From: Isoetes taiwanensis
Lineage: Eukaryota; Streptophyta; Lycopodiopsida; Isoetales; Isoetaceae
Direction: 5' to 3'
Assembly (NCBI GenBank): GCA_021234155.1
Contig: JAJEKV010000001.1
Span: 28,599,768 to 28,663,767 of the forward strand
Length of the DNA: 64,000 nt
Shown one piece after another: positions 33,782-44,711 of the stretch. The notes beneath the pieces were generated by a model. The model saw only the letters and a list, made by a program, of their open reading frames with translations, did no database searches and had not been told where the DNA came from. The stretch's first letter is position 1. The number at the start of each line of letters is the position of its first letter. The position numbers and the translations under genes are program-made.

Positions 33782-34983
33782 ATGGTATCAACACGTAAGG
33801 ATCCAAACTTCCAACAGCTTAGCTATGAACCTCCTACGCGAAAACGAAGAGCTATGAGGATTCAAGAAGGATCCTCTAATTTGGTGGATGAAGAGGATTT
33901 CTTGAATGCTAGTAGTGAGCAGCCCACAATAGACAGAAGTAAGAGTTTGAGTTTAATAGGAGATAAGTCTGTTGTTGAAGTTAGTATAGCAGAAATGTCA
34001 GCTAAAACGATTTCACATAAAAGCTGCAAGATCAAGAAGAAACAAGCAGATGCATTGGATGATAATACAATTGTGGAGGTGGATGCTGCATTAACAGAGG
34101 AGATTGTATCAGACTTATTAGAAAATGTAAGAATTAAAAGAGTTACACATCCTCCTCCTATACCACTATGCGGGATATTAAGGCATGAGGATGTAAGGAC
34201 CGTTAGTACAAACATGTCTCAGATGAAAGAAACTTTTCATAGAGATGGATATATTAGGGAAAAAGGTTCTTTCATTCTATCTATTCTCACTCCTCATAAA
34301 GAAAGCATACCAGTTGATGATGGAATTGTGGCAAGTTGAGATCCTTTGTGGAAAGAAGTGAATGAAGCCTTTGAGAAACAAGTATGTCTATCTGAAGATT
34401 GGAAAGATCTATCTGGGAAGATGTTGCTGGGATGGAAATCATAGGGCAGTGGCATGGATGCAAGAGATTAAGTATAGATATCCATTCAACCGTGATAGGC
34501 ATATTAGTGTGCAAGCTTCATTCATTGAGATAGACCATGTTCAAGAGTCCACATTGCTTTATGCTCTTAACAGGATTAATGACTGAGTCCGTTTCTCCCC
34601 TTATAAGCACATTTTATATTGTTATAAAACATACTGACAATTTGTTGTACAGGTTAAATGAAGTAGGCGTTGTTCGGACTACTCTTAAAGATACCTTATA
34701 TAGCGTGTATAGGGTAGCTAGTTCAAATCCGGATAAGTATGCAGAATGCCTTGGTACAGAGTTTTTGAAGTCTTTGCGAAGCAAGGACAGTTCCAATTCT
34801 AATGCGCTAAGTTCGGATGTCACTACTTTGGTATGGAGAAAGGGCTAGATCTTGTTGATTTCATTCAGAACAAAAGGCTGCCAAAATTCTCCAACAACTC
34901 AATAGCTAGCCATTCTCCATCAACGTCACAACCACCAGCCATAGAGGCTTCAGGAGAAGAACTTGAAGAGCCTGAGGATTAGT
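33782..34983 (+). pseudogene. DGNHR protein, ParB/sulfiredoxin-like
   Basis: From ATG 33,782 the frame reads MVSTRKDPNFQQLSYEPPTR and then a basic stretch. The segment IREKGSFILSILTPHKESIP leads to CWDGNHRAVAWMQEIKYRYP near 34,427-34,486. A D-G-N/H-H-R motif preceded by a G-containing strand and a short loop is the signature of the ParB/sulfiredoxin-like fold, where it binds nucleotide phosphate. A TGA at 34,338 and a one-base shift near 34,425 interrupt it. A further block at 34,651-34,983 (LNEVGVVRTTLKDTLYSVYR ... GEELEEPED) looks like the last exons. Substrate and role are unknown. Proteins with this motif recur in moss and lycophyte genomes as I recall and may be transposon-borne. Confidence 0.45.
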
Positions 34984-36202
34984 AAGGTTGACATTTTGAT
35001 CATTTTTTGGTGTTTGCTTTTCATATACTGATAATTATATTTTTATACTTTGTTCAGTGTGTTACCCTGCTATGCAGTAGAAATGGCAATTTTAATGGCT
35101 GCAGAATCCACACCCACATTCAAGCAAATAAGAAGACATCGTTGTGTGTATATTGATGATGAATGTGAAGAAGTGTAGTTGAGGTACTGTAATTTTTTAG
35201 TTTATAACACTTTTGGATAACATAGTCCACGTTCATTACATCTTATTTCAAAATATCTTTTATTGCATTGTCCAGTGTTCTTTCCATACTTCAAGTCTGT
35301 TGGAAGGGAGTAATTTCTATTGGAATATTGAATGCACAAGCTAGATGGAGTATCAAATATTGACCTTACTAGTAGTAGCTTAAGATCTTACCATTAGATA
35401 AAAAAACTACAATTTTGAAACTCTTATTGATATGGACATTGACACTCGCAATCATCTAGATAAATTGATTTTTGAATGTTTTTTAGTGCATTCAACAAAG
35501 AGGGGCATGCTCCTTTTGACAAGGGGATTTTGTCATCACCGCGAAAGAAGACCTCAAAAACCAAAAAAAAAAAACCTATAGTTGAAAATCCCCATATGGT
35601 CCTAGCCAAAATGTGTGCAAAACAATATGTGCACATCTGAATATGTTGGCAAAGAGCAAATACAATCAAAATGTTATCAAGATCAATGAATCAATTTCAA
35701 CAATCTATGATTTAGGTGTTTGCATTATTCTGGAGCTTGCTTATGACACATTACATGTCCTTTGCACTTCTCACCACTATGCTCAAATAAATATAAGAGG
35801 ATGAAGCTGTTTGCTGACTTTTAGCTATTTGTAAAAACATGTTTCAATCTTTTTTTAAAGGTGTTACACTCTGTAGAATGTGTTGTTCGTCGTTTCAGGG
35901 AGCTAGTGACGCAGTATAGGATTAAACTATTCAAATTTAGAACATCATAGTCAAGCTAACCTGTAAAATAAGGGGAAATTCCAAAATACCCCTACTTTTT
36001 GCTAAAATTATTAAAATGCCCTTAAATTGAGGTCTTAAAAAACTATACAAAGCAAATTTGAGTTGTGGATCTCCACTGAATCTGTGTTCTTACCTTGTTG
36101 CGTTCAAGTTATGAGAAACGTGAGTTGCAGAGTTAAAAGTTTTCCAGCGCTTCCAAGATCTTCAAGTGGTTGCCAACTATAAATTTGCTTGTAATATCCA
36201 GC
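34984..36202. other. No gene recognised
   Basis: AT-rich sequence between the DGNHR gene and the PPR fragment, with no feature I can support. Confidence 0.4.
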
Positions 36203-36970
36203 TTAACTCAAAAGAATGTCTGACATTAACGTAGAATCGGCATGTTCTGGATTTACCTCCATGAGCTTTTGGAAGCATATAAGTCCCAAGCTGGTTTCTC
36301 CATAAGTTTTGCAGGCACTCAGCAAAATCGTCCATGCTTCTACTGATGGAGAACATGGTGCATTATCAAGCAATTGACATGCTTCATGCAAACATCCTGA
36401 TCTAGCCAGAAGATCTACCATGCAACTGTAGTGATCCATTGTCAATGCATACCCATAATAAATGTTCATCAACTTTATATACTGCAGACCTCTACTTACT
36501 AAACCAGCACGGCTACAGGCAGTTAGAATACAAACGAATGTAACAGCATCTGGCTCAATATCAGAAATGTGCATGTCATCAAAACATTGCATGGCCATTT
36601 CGACCTCATGATTTATGCCATATCCTCTTATCATGGCATTCCACAAGGCAACATCCTTAATTGTGAGTTTATCAAAGACTGCCTGTGCCTCTGCAAGGGA
36701 CCCACATTTTGCATACATGTTGACCACACTGGTTGCAATAAAAAGATCCTTCTCAAATCCACTCTCTGAAACCATGTTGTGTATTTCTCCACCCTTGTCA
36801 ATCGCTCTTATGTTGCCACAAGCTTTCAAGCTGGACACCAACACAAGAGCATTTAGAAGCACACCTTCAAGTCGCATTTGCTCATAACATTTCAAAACCT
36901 CTTCAGCAAGTTCCCTTTCAGCATATGCTGCAACCATTGTAGTCCAAGATACCTCATCCCGAATTGGCAT
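36203..36970 (-). pseudogene. PLS-class pentatricopeptide repeat protein, 5'-truncated
   Basis: PPR proteins bind organellar RNA, each repeat reading about one base; the PLS class with E domains works mainly in C-to-U editing. The minus strand reads MPIRDEVSWTTMVAAYAERE, then repeats with VNMYAKCGSLAEAQAVFDKL, KDVALWNAMIRGYGINHEVE, PDAVTFVCILTACSRAGLVS and DHYSCMVDLLARSGCLHEAC, then the E-domain opening PSVEAWTILLSACKTYGETS and NPEHADSTLMSDILLS before a stop. About five to six repeats remain against a usual ten or more. There is no transit peptide or 5' repeats, and the E domain is cut short with no DYW. The ATG is an internal Met, not a true start. Probably a pseudogene. Confidence 0.85.
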
Positions 36971-38389
36971 CTTAGTATGGTACCACAGGGTATGCTACAT
37001 CTGCGAGAGGGGGCAACACCACCCTACTTGTTTTGAGAGGCAAAAATGCCAAAGACGGGGGCATCGACTATGGAAAATGGCGTCCCTCCTCTGTTGCACT
37101 TGTCCTTATGCTTCTGCCATCCTTGTTCCATGCCGAGCACCAAAGATCTCTTCAGGCCAATTCCCATAAAGTCATGGTATCAAGTATTCTATTGCCTAGA
37201 AGTAGCAATTTGAATTGATTGTCAAAATATGACTTTGATTTAAGATCATCTTTGTTAAGCGATTGTGTTGCCTATTTTGACCAGTAAAAGAAGCACTTAC
37301 AGAAAGATGGAAAATAATCCATGAGCCATCACAAAAAACAAACCGAATTCCTTGCTTCGAGGCCACACTTCCATCTACCTGCAGGTTTTGTGGAGGAAAA
37401 TACCTTTTTTACTAAGGGCTGCAGATTTAAACAAATGCAGGAAACGAATTGTAGACTTATGGATCAACATATTCAAAATCATCAGCACCGCTAAGGGTAT
37501 ATGCACCTATATGACAATCAAAACATATCAACACAACTATAGGTGTTACTAACCTAATAATTAATAGATTTAAACTCATAATGATCAGTTATGCATACCA
37601 TATTTATCATTAGGCTTAGATTTAGAGATCAGATCACGTAGGTGCTTATGCAGTCCTGAAATAGCAAGATCATAATTTTAAGCAATATATTTTACTTGCA
37701 ATCCATCCACAACAGGATATAACCTCATAGTCATAGTGTGAGAACAAAATTCCGCCCATATATGGCCCAATGTTCCTTGGCAATGTCTTCTATGGACACA
37801 AGCTTCTCCCCAGTTTTCCTTCCATGGTTTCTTCCGCCAAGAATGGACAACTATGCCAGCACAGCCCTGTGTGATACATCCAACCAAAATTTTGGTAAAA
37901 AGCATTTGCCAACATAATGGAAGATCTTGTTTTTTTTAGTTGGAAAAAAAAAATTAAAAAATACCATGAATGACATATATACTATTAATGTTGTTAGAAA
38001 TATGAAAGACATCGCAAAGAAGGGCTAAGTAATACAACACTTTCCCCACAGCCAGGCCAAACTTTATTCATTTTTAGATCAAAATATATATACATGTGTG
38101 CGAGCCATAATCGGCAAAGGTAGAAAAGCTTAAAAGTGTGCACCCTTTATAAAGGAGAATTTGAACACCCTCCTATAACTTTGGTCTTTTTTATTAATAA
38201 AATATTTATATCACATAATTAAAGATGCCTCCAACCATCCCTCCCTGCATCTTTAATCTAATGCTTGGATTAAAAAACCTTTCATGGATTAAAAGGAAAA
38301 ATCCCACTACTACCACAAGAAATTGCTCAAATAACAACAAAAGATTGAGCTATTTCAAGAATGGCTTTGCACAGCTTTTGTTTCTCATC
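36971..38389. other. No gene recognised
   Basis: Mixed AT-rich DNA. The minus strand at 37,680-37,900 has an open stretch ([19 protein letters not shown]) that I cannot assign. No RNA or repeat signature. Confidence 0.35.
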
Positions 38390-40136
38390 AACTGTTGCAG
38401 TCAGACCAATTCTCTACTGGTGATAGATGCAGCAATATACTCTGCCCTCCTTAGATCTGCCTTGTTGCACCTGAATACCTAGACATTATTGAATTTCACC
38501 CAAGTCTACCATCTCAAAGGCTGCAGATAATAGAACTTTCATTTGATGTAAGCATGATAAATAATTGCAAACAAGAACCATATTATCGATATATAAGGCA
38601 ATGAAAACATAAGAGGACCTTTCTTTTTCGAAGTAAATGTTCAAATTGGCCACCCTAGGGAGGAATCAAGAAACAAAGTGTTCTTGTCCAAGTATTCTTC
38701 GAGATTCTGCTATGATGTTAGAGCATCCTCTGCAGAAAATCGATCAGCATTCGAATATTCTAAAATCCATTATATCGGCTTCCATGCTCGAAGTGCAACA
38801 ATATCATCATGTGCAACTTCATAAAGAACTTCATGAAGACCAATATGATCTTCCTCATCAATGTAATCATTTGCAAAAATCATGAACATAATCCTCATGA
38901 CATCAAGAGCAACAGCATGGGCAGTGGCAAGAGCAGGATTATGTTCATCAACAAAAGGAGAAACTGATAATCTTTCTTCCAAAAGTGATATCCAAGAAAA
39001 ATAGCTTCTTCGCAACAACATCAAGCTTTTTGCTTTTTTCAGTAGGAATATGAACATAGGCAGTATAACAAAAAAAACACTCAAATTAATAACATTGGAT
39101 TTAATATCAAACCAGGCTAGTTTTGTCATTCAAAGAAGAAGTGAGCAAATGTTTCTACATATACATAGCAATGGCAACAACTTCTCCCAAAAAGCTTATT
39201 TTTCATGATGGTGTTGAGGAGAATAAGGTGCAGTGGATTCACAAAGAATGCCTGAATCTGCACAAACTTTGTCAAAGGCCAGAGATTTAAGCGCAGCACC
39301 ATTATCTGTTTGCAATTTTTGAATCATTGTTCCAGTTTGAATTTCTGCTAGCTTCTTAAAGGTACAAAAGACTGATAACAAGGTACACAAATGTATGGCC
39401 AGTATAATGATCATTGAAGAGAAGGAAGTATCAGAAGCACAAGATGGCCCACATAGATCAGAATGCACAAATCGTAGGACACGTATAGCACACTGTCCTC
39501 TAGAGATTAGAGAATGCGTGGTGATATTGCTTACATGCCTCACAAACACCCAGTACTCCATGCATTTCCAAAGTGAAACCACCCATCATCGCAGCTCATG
39601 TTCAAAAGAGCTTGAAATTGAGCATGATCAAACAATCGATGTCACAGAGTACTCCAAGATCACATGCCTCACAAAAATCTAGTACTCCATTTGTTTTTAA
39701 GATTAGACCATCCAAAAGATCATCACAGCTCATGTCCAAAAGAGCTTGAAAGTTAGCATGACCAAAACATCGATGCCACAAAGTACTGATATCATCATCA
39801 TGAGATACTACAATATCATCAAACTCATCATTCATCTTGAGTTGATAAAGATTGTCTTGACCAAAAGTTGCAGTAAAACTTAATCATTTTGTACAAAGTG
39901 GTAGGCATGCCTATCAAACTGAATCAGGAAGTCAATATCAAGAAGGCAAGCAAGAGAAAGAAGTTTGCCATGTAGGTTCGACACAAGCAAAACCTCACAC
40001 AAGTGCTGCATAGATGTTTGTAACTGAAAGTCGTCAATGCTTTTGACTACAAAAGGTTTATTGTCACCAAGAAGCGGGCAATATTGCAATAACCAATATT
40101 TACGATAAGTCATATTGTTTAGCAAGAAGGGGCGAT
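38390..40136 (-). pseudogene. Ty1/copia polyprotein remnant, protease to RNase H
   Basis: Minus strand, in copia order: protease C-terminal part NNMTYRKYWLLQYCPLLGDN (from 40,120); GAG-pre-integrase DDDISTLWHRCFGHANFQAL (near 39,790); integrase core RFVHSDLCGPSCASDTSFSS, LQTDNGAALKSLAFDKVC and TAPYSPQHHHEK (39,480-39,200; D and E positions visible); post-integrase AYVHIPTEKSKKLD in another frame (near 39,060); RT C-terminus FIALYIDNMVLVCN (near 38,600; YVDD-type motif changed to YIDN); RNase H AEYIAASITSRELV (near 38,430). Most of the RT is deleted and the frame changes repeatedly. The gag part lies at 48,243-48,480, beyond the nested element. Confidence 0.85.
40131..40136. repeat. Target site duplication GGCGAT, left copy
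   Basis: Identical to 48,237-48,242 on the other side of the retroelement. It sits in the copia protease region, proving insertion into that element. Confidence 0.8.
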
Positions 40137-40858
40137 TGTGACGTCCCCTACTCATATACGGTGCACTCACCGTATACGAACAGGAGTTCATCCCCCATAC
40201 CAGCTCCATACTGATACAGGGCCCTCCACGTAACACTGCAACCTTGATGAGTTCCAGTGGAAAGAATGAAGGGGTCATTTTACCCTGTCTCCCTCAGGGC
40301 CTACCTAGCTGCGGAAGCGTAAACATACATGTCAGTATACAACAACAACATCACATAACCATCTCGAAGGATGACTCATCACATATCTGCATAGACAAAG
40401 ATCAGTACATCACATGAGGAAATCCTACCAAAGGCTCAGACTCAAAGGGGATGACTGACAGCTTGGGTCTCCAGAGTTCATTGCAGACAGAATTCATGGC
40501 AATGGATTTGGCTTGCATAAGAACATGGCTTAGGGTAGTCCACTCCATCCGCCCCTCCTGTGCACACTTTGCAGATTGGGTTGAAAAGTGTTGGGACCTG
40601 ACTGTAGCCCGCCGGATGCATAGCCAAAGGGGCTATTCCTGGGTTGCATCTCTCCAGTTCCGATGGGGCAGGTAGGGATCACTCCCTCCGGAGATCTACA
40701 TGCTGACTCAAGGTGACTAGAGGGCCACTGCCCTTATTCGACTTGAACCCAATGGAGAGTGACACATCACTCCACGGTTGTCGAGCCCATGCCTTGCCCA
40801 CACGCAGTGGCAAGCCATTAGACCTAGTCTACAGGGGTCCCCGGTAGGCTTTACACAC
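40137..40858 (-). repeat. 3' LTR, truncated (U3 missing)
   Basis: Matches the 3' half of the 5' LTR (46,679-47,399) with about 17 differences. At 40,858 it joins directly to the protease coding sequence. The first ~840 bases of the LTR and all of pol have been removed by one deletion, with at most a few bases of shared ACACAC at the joint. It contains the small hairpin ATACGGTG..CACCGTAT close to the TG end. Confidence 0.9.
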
Positions 40859-42279
40859 TCCCAAGTCTATCAGGATTGTGAATGACTTGGTCTTGGCCTT
40901 CCCTATTGTGGAGATTACCTGATACTGATTTTCTGCTTGTTCTGTATCTATGGCAGCAAAAATGTGACACTCACCCTGAATGAAGTCGTGTGCTGCCTCG
41001 CCATCGTCGTCAGACGGAGTGTCCCATCCACCCAACTCCGCTAATGCTGCACTCATGACGAAGGGGCAGTTCGCTGTTCTGTGGCCCGGCTGGAAGCACC
41101 TGAAGCAAAGCTGTTTCTCTATGCACTCCTGCCTCTTCTCCTTGGGTATTGCTTGCAAAAAGGACCACACTGCTTTGGAGTAGTTTGACCCCTCCTCCTT
41201 GTCCTTGAAGGACACCTGCTTCTTCTCCTGCTACTTCCCATAGTTGCCGCTATATGGAGCCTTCGCTGGACCTGGACTAGCTGCTCTAGGGCTATAGCTT
41301 CCTGTTGCCTTGCCCTTATCCTGATAGTGCTGCTGTTTCTGCCCACTGTACTAAGGCCCCGTCCCTTGCAAGCTTACTGCCTTGGATTCCGCCTCTGATA
41401 CTGTTCGAGGGTTGATTGCTCTTACCAGCTTCCTTATCTCCTCATTGAGTCCCTCGATGTAGCCATCTACTGCGTGGCGTTCGCTCAGTTTTGGCACATA
41501 CAACCTGAGCCTCATGAACTCCTCTGTGTACTTCTGTACTGTTCTGTTGCCCTGCTGCAATCGGTGAAACTGCTGCATCATATGACACTTATGTTCCCGG
41601 GGTACATAATGGCGCTTGAAAGCCTTAACAAACTTCTTGAACCTGCAACTGTCCCTGTTCAACCCATAGGCCTTGGCGTAGCCTTTCCACCAAATGCGAG
41701 CTGCTCCCTTGAGGTTGGTTGTTGCTACCCTGCCTTTGTCCTTGTCCTTCATGCTATAAGCGTTGCCATACTCACTCATCTCGTCTAGCCAAGCCTCCGC
41801 TTCCATGCCTGATCTGCTGTCGCCTGAGAATTGCTCAAGCTTTCTGGCCTTCCATACATTACCCAGCGCTGAGTCTACCTTCTTCTGATAGTCCGAGGCC
41901 CTTGTGTCTTTGGGTCTGCTATCCTACGGTCCTGCACCTGTTCTGCCTCTTCCTCGGAATCAGAGTTCGAATCCGAGCTTGAATCGGAGGATTCCGTGTT
42001 GGGGGACCTCCTTCTCTTGCTCTTCCTCTTATCCTTCGCCTTTCGAGATGGTGCCTGCGGCAACTGGGCGTTGTTGTCTGGGCCAACTCCTGCTTGTGCT
42101 GCCAAAAGTGCCTTTATCTGATCAAGGTCTGTTCTCATCTGCGACATCTCCTCTTCGGGAGTCATGGGACCAAATGCTTCATACAGGTTCCTTGCCGGGT
42201 GCGGCCTGGGTGGAGTCTGTTCATCCCTACGGGCTCGCCGTTCTTGTTCAGCTGTGCCTGGACCTCTAGCTACATACAC
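40829..42279 (-). pseudogene. Gag with zinc knuckle and start of protease
   Basis: The nucleocapsid/capsid precursor that packages element RNA. The N-terminal part (42,279 down to about 41,880) holds MTPEEEMSQMRTDLDQIKAL and a serine/acidic/basic stretch KRKSKRRRSPNTESSDSSSD. After a frameshift near 41,895 the capsid domain follows: NLKGAARIWWKGYAKAYGLN, FKKFVKAFKRHYVPREHKCH, TVQKYTEEFMRLRLYVPKLS (retrotransposon Gag signature). A zinc knuckle CFRCFQPGHRTANC (C-x2-C-x4-H-x4-C) lies near 41,110. The frame then enters the protease with FTILIDLGV, where an active site would read ILIDSGA, and is cut by the LTR joint at 40,858. No convincing ATG at the beginning; MTPEEEM near 42,166 is possible. 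Confidence 0.85.
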
Positions 42280-42449
42280 AAGCAGATCATGGCCTTATAG
42301 TTAGCTTTATTTGTTCTATTGCATTATATATGTTTGTTGGTATAGTTGTGGAACAAGATACATCAACAAAAACATTTACAGTGCAAACGAAATTATATTT
42401 ATATATGTATAATATTTTAAGTACAATGCCTCCGGGATCAAGAGTCTAA

Positions 42450-43985
42450 CTATTCTTGAAATCGCCGGTAGGATGGGTTATCCTGAAGAAACTTCTTAAC
42501 TTGGGTCGTTTCTACGGAGCGTCCCAAGTTCCTGAGGATGTTGGTTGATGTTCCGCCCTGCAAGGCTTGCACCAATTCTTCTACCCTGCGGTCGGAAGTA
42601 TAGGCTGCGGTCACTGCTAGTCTTCCCTGCCGTCGGTAAGGTATGGCTATGGCGAAGTCGAAGAGGTCAAGTGCAATCGTTCTCTTGACTAGGATGACGT
42701 GGTCGACCGTTGGGAGCAGTCGAGCATGCCTACCAAAGCCGGAGAGTGCGATGAGCATGAACACTCCTTCTTCGCCGCTTGGGCTGAACTTGCGGTGTAT
42801 GCCCGCTATTCTTCCGTCCATCAGTAGAGGAAGGTAGTACCTCAGTGATATGTCTCTGCCTGCTGCTGTTGATTCGTCGTCAGGTCGGCCACCAGCTCTG
42901 TGTCTTCCTGCATATTCGTCGACGTCAATCTCTGTGATCTCCCCATAGTCTCTTATTGTTGAAGTGATTCGCCTGAGGTCGATCTCGCCTCTTCTCTCTG
43001 GGGAATCTGGTGTCGACGAACTCGGCATCAAAATGTTCGTGGTCTTGCCACGGATCCCCATCCGTTCTTGGATGGCGTAGAACTCTTCTTCAGTCGGCAG
43101 GTCCCGAGCTTCTATCATCTGTCGGATGCTGTTGTAGGCTTGGATGTCTGAAGCCGACTATCCGGTGTAGGTGTCGGCTTCCCTTACCTGAATCGGGAAG
43201 TCGGAAGCTCCCCGGACGATGAAATCATCCAGATCTGGTTGTTGCAGTAGAAGATGCAGCAACTCGTCAAGTTGGTACTCCCTTTCCCTGCATTCGGGGA
43301 GATTCTGGATGTCACTGAGGAGCAGGTACTCCTGGCCGTCGATGATGATGGGGGCTAGGCTTGTGATACCTAGCCCAAGCGGGGAAGCGATCCTGAGTGT
43401 CCGTTGGTCTTGTTCGAAAACCGGTGCCACCTGTTCTGCTAGCTGGCGCTCTTCTTCGAGGTCGAGCTCGACGTAGTCTTCGTCATCAGATTCCTCGTCT
43501 TCGGCTCTTCCTTCTTGCTCCTATTGATACTGCAAAAGGAGTTGACCTTCTGCTGAGCAGGCTAAGGGGTCTACATTTATGGGAGGAATGGAGGTTTCCC
43601 CAATGGGGTTCTGGGCACGGTGGGAGAGGAAAATTGCTAGGGCGGCGGTGTAGGAGAAATACTTGGTTCTATCAACGGTCAAGACCATGTAGTCTGGCAA
43701 CCTCTGAGCCTTGTTGGTCAGATATTTGGCAATGTTGGGAACATCACCCAAGGCTGCCTGGAGGGATGACCTGGGAAGGAAATAGCCTGTACAAAGGGGG
43801 AGCTGCACTAAGGACGGTCCTACTCTAGCTTGGAACTCGGTCATGACTTCTCTATAGGCTGGGGTTGCGTGCAGAGTGGCTTGGACATCTATCTCTTTCC
43901 GGAAAACTTGGAAAATGGCATTGACATCGGTCTCGGCTGCATGGGCACTAGCACTGTACCATCGCCTAAAGTCAGCAGTTGCCAT
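42450..43985 (-). pseudogene. ORF2 of the retroelement, unknown function, two in-frame TAG
   Basis: From ATG 43,985 (MATADFRRWYSASAHAAETD) to the stop at 42,450 the frame is 511 codons, broken only by TAG at codon 155 (43,521-43,523) and codon 276 (43,158-43,160). The middle is very acidic around codons 160-180 (EDEESDDEDYVELDLEEE). Later parts include PIIIDGQEYLLLSDIQNLPE and RYYLPLLMDGRIAGIHRKFS, a mixed alpha/beta pattern with no membrane segment or signal. I do not recognise a family: it is neither Gag nor any pol domain I know. It sits between the histone-like ORF and gag and is preceded by a spacer with two hairpins, as the histone-like ORF is. An accessory element protein is inferred. 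Confidence 0.7.
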
Positions 43986-44299
43986 GGATCTAGAGGAGAT
44001 TGGACTAACAAACGGATGCAAAAGCACCTCAGGGAGCTGGAAGATCGCCTAGGAGGTCGGAGCAAACTTGTAAGATGCTAAGTGAGAAATGGGGGCCTAT
44101 TTATAGACAAGGGAAAAATCTTAATTTTTGGATGACTTGGAAAACTCTTGGGGTTGAGCAAATCTGACCTATCTTGAGGTCCAAATGGGGATTGGAAGGC
44201 TGATTTGAGGGTTTGAGCATGACTAGGACTATCTAATGAACCTATTGCAACAAACTAGAGGTCAATTGGGTATGGCATGTTGGAGAAATTGCTAGAAGG

Positions 44300-44364
44300 T
44301 CTCACGGTGTGCGCCAGGAAGCAAAACCAAAATTTGGTTTTTGATTTGGGCGCATACCGTGAGA
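44300..44364. repeat. Hairpin copy a, upstream of ORF2
   Basis: TCTCACGGTGTGCGCC pairs with GGGCGCATACCGTGAGA across a loop containing AAAACCAAAATTTGGTTTTT, which can itself pair. One of four copies in the element. Confidence 0.85.
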
Positions 44365-44502
44365 CATTGGCCCTAATTTGATCTAGACTTATCCAATCAA
44401 GGTGAAATAAGGGTCAAAACATGACAATCTCATCGAGATATTCAAGATTGACCCCTTACTTGGCCAATATGGAGACGTTTTGGACTAGTTTGGGCATGAA
44501 GG

Positions 44503-44566
44503 TCTCAGGTGTGTGCCAGGAGCCAAAACCAAAAGTTGGTTTTTCGTCTGGGCGCATACCGTGAGA
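44503..44566. repeat. Hairpin copy b, upstream of ORF2
   Basis: TCTCAGGTGTGTGCC pairs with GGCGCATACCGTGAGA. The loop keeps CCAAAAGTTGG. It lies about 140 bases beyond copy a. The left arm is slightly more decayed than in the other copies. Confidence 0.85.
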
Positions 44567-44711
44567 CATTGGGCACAACTTGGCCTACAAATGTCCAAAT
44601 TTACTAAAACAAAGTGCAATTGTTGCTAATTCAACCTAATTAACATCAATTGTGCACATATAACTTACAACTAAACAGTTTGTATTAGTCAAAATTTTGT
44701 CTTTTACAAGA

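Noticed and set aside
40451-40675. A small gene duplicated at 46,993
   Set aside because: Both copies lie in the LTRs of one retroelement and are explained by LTR duplication.
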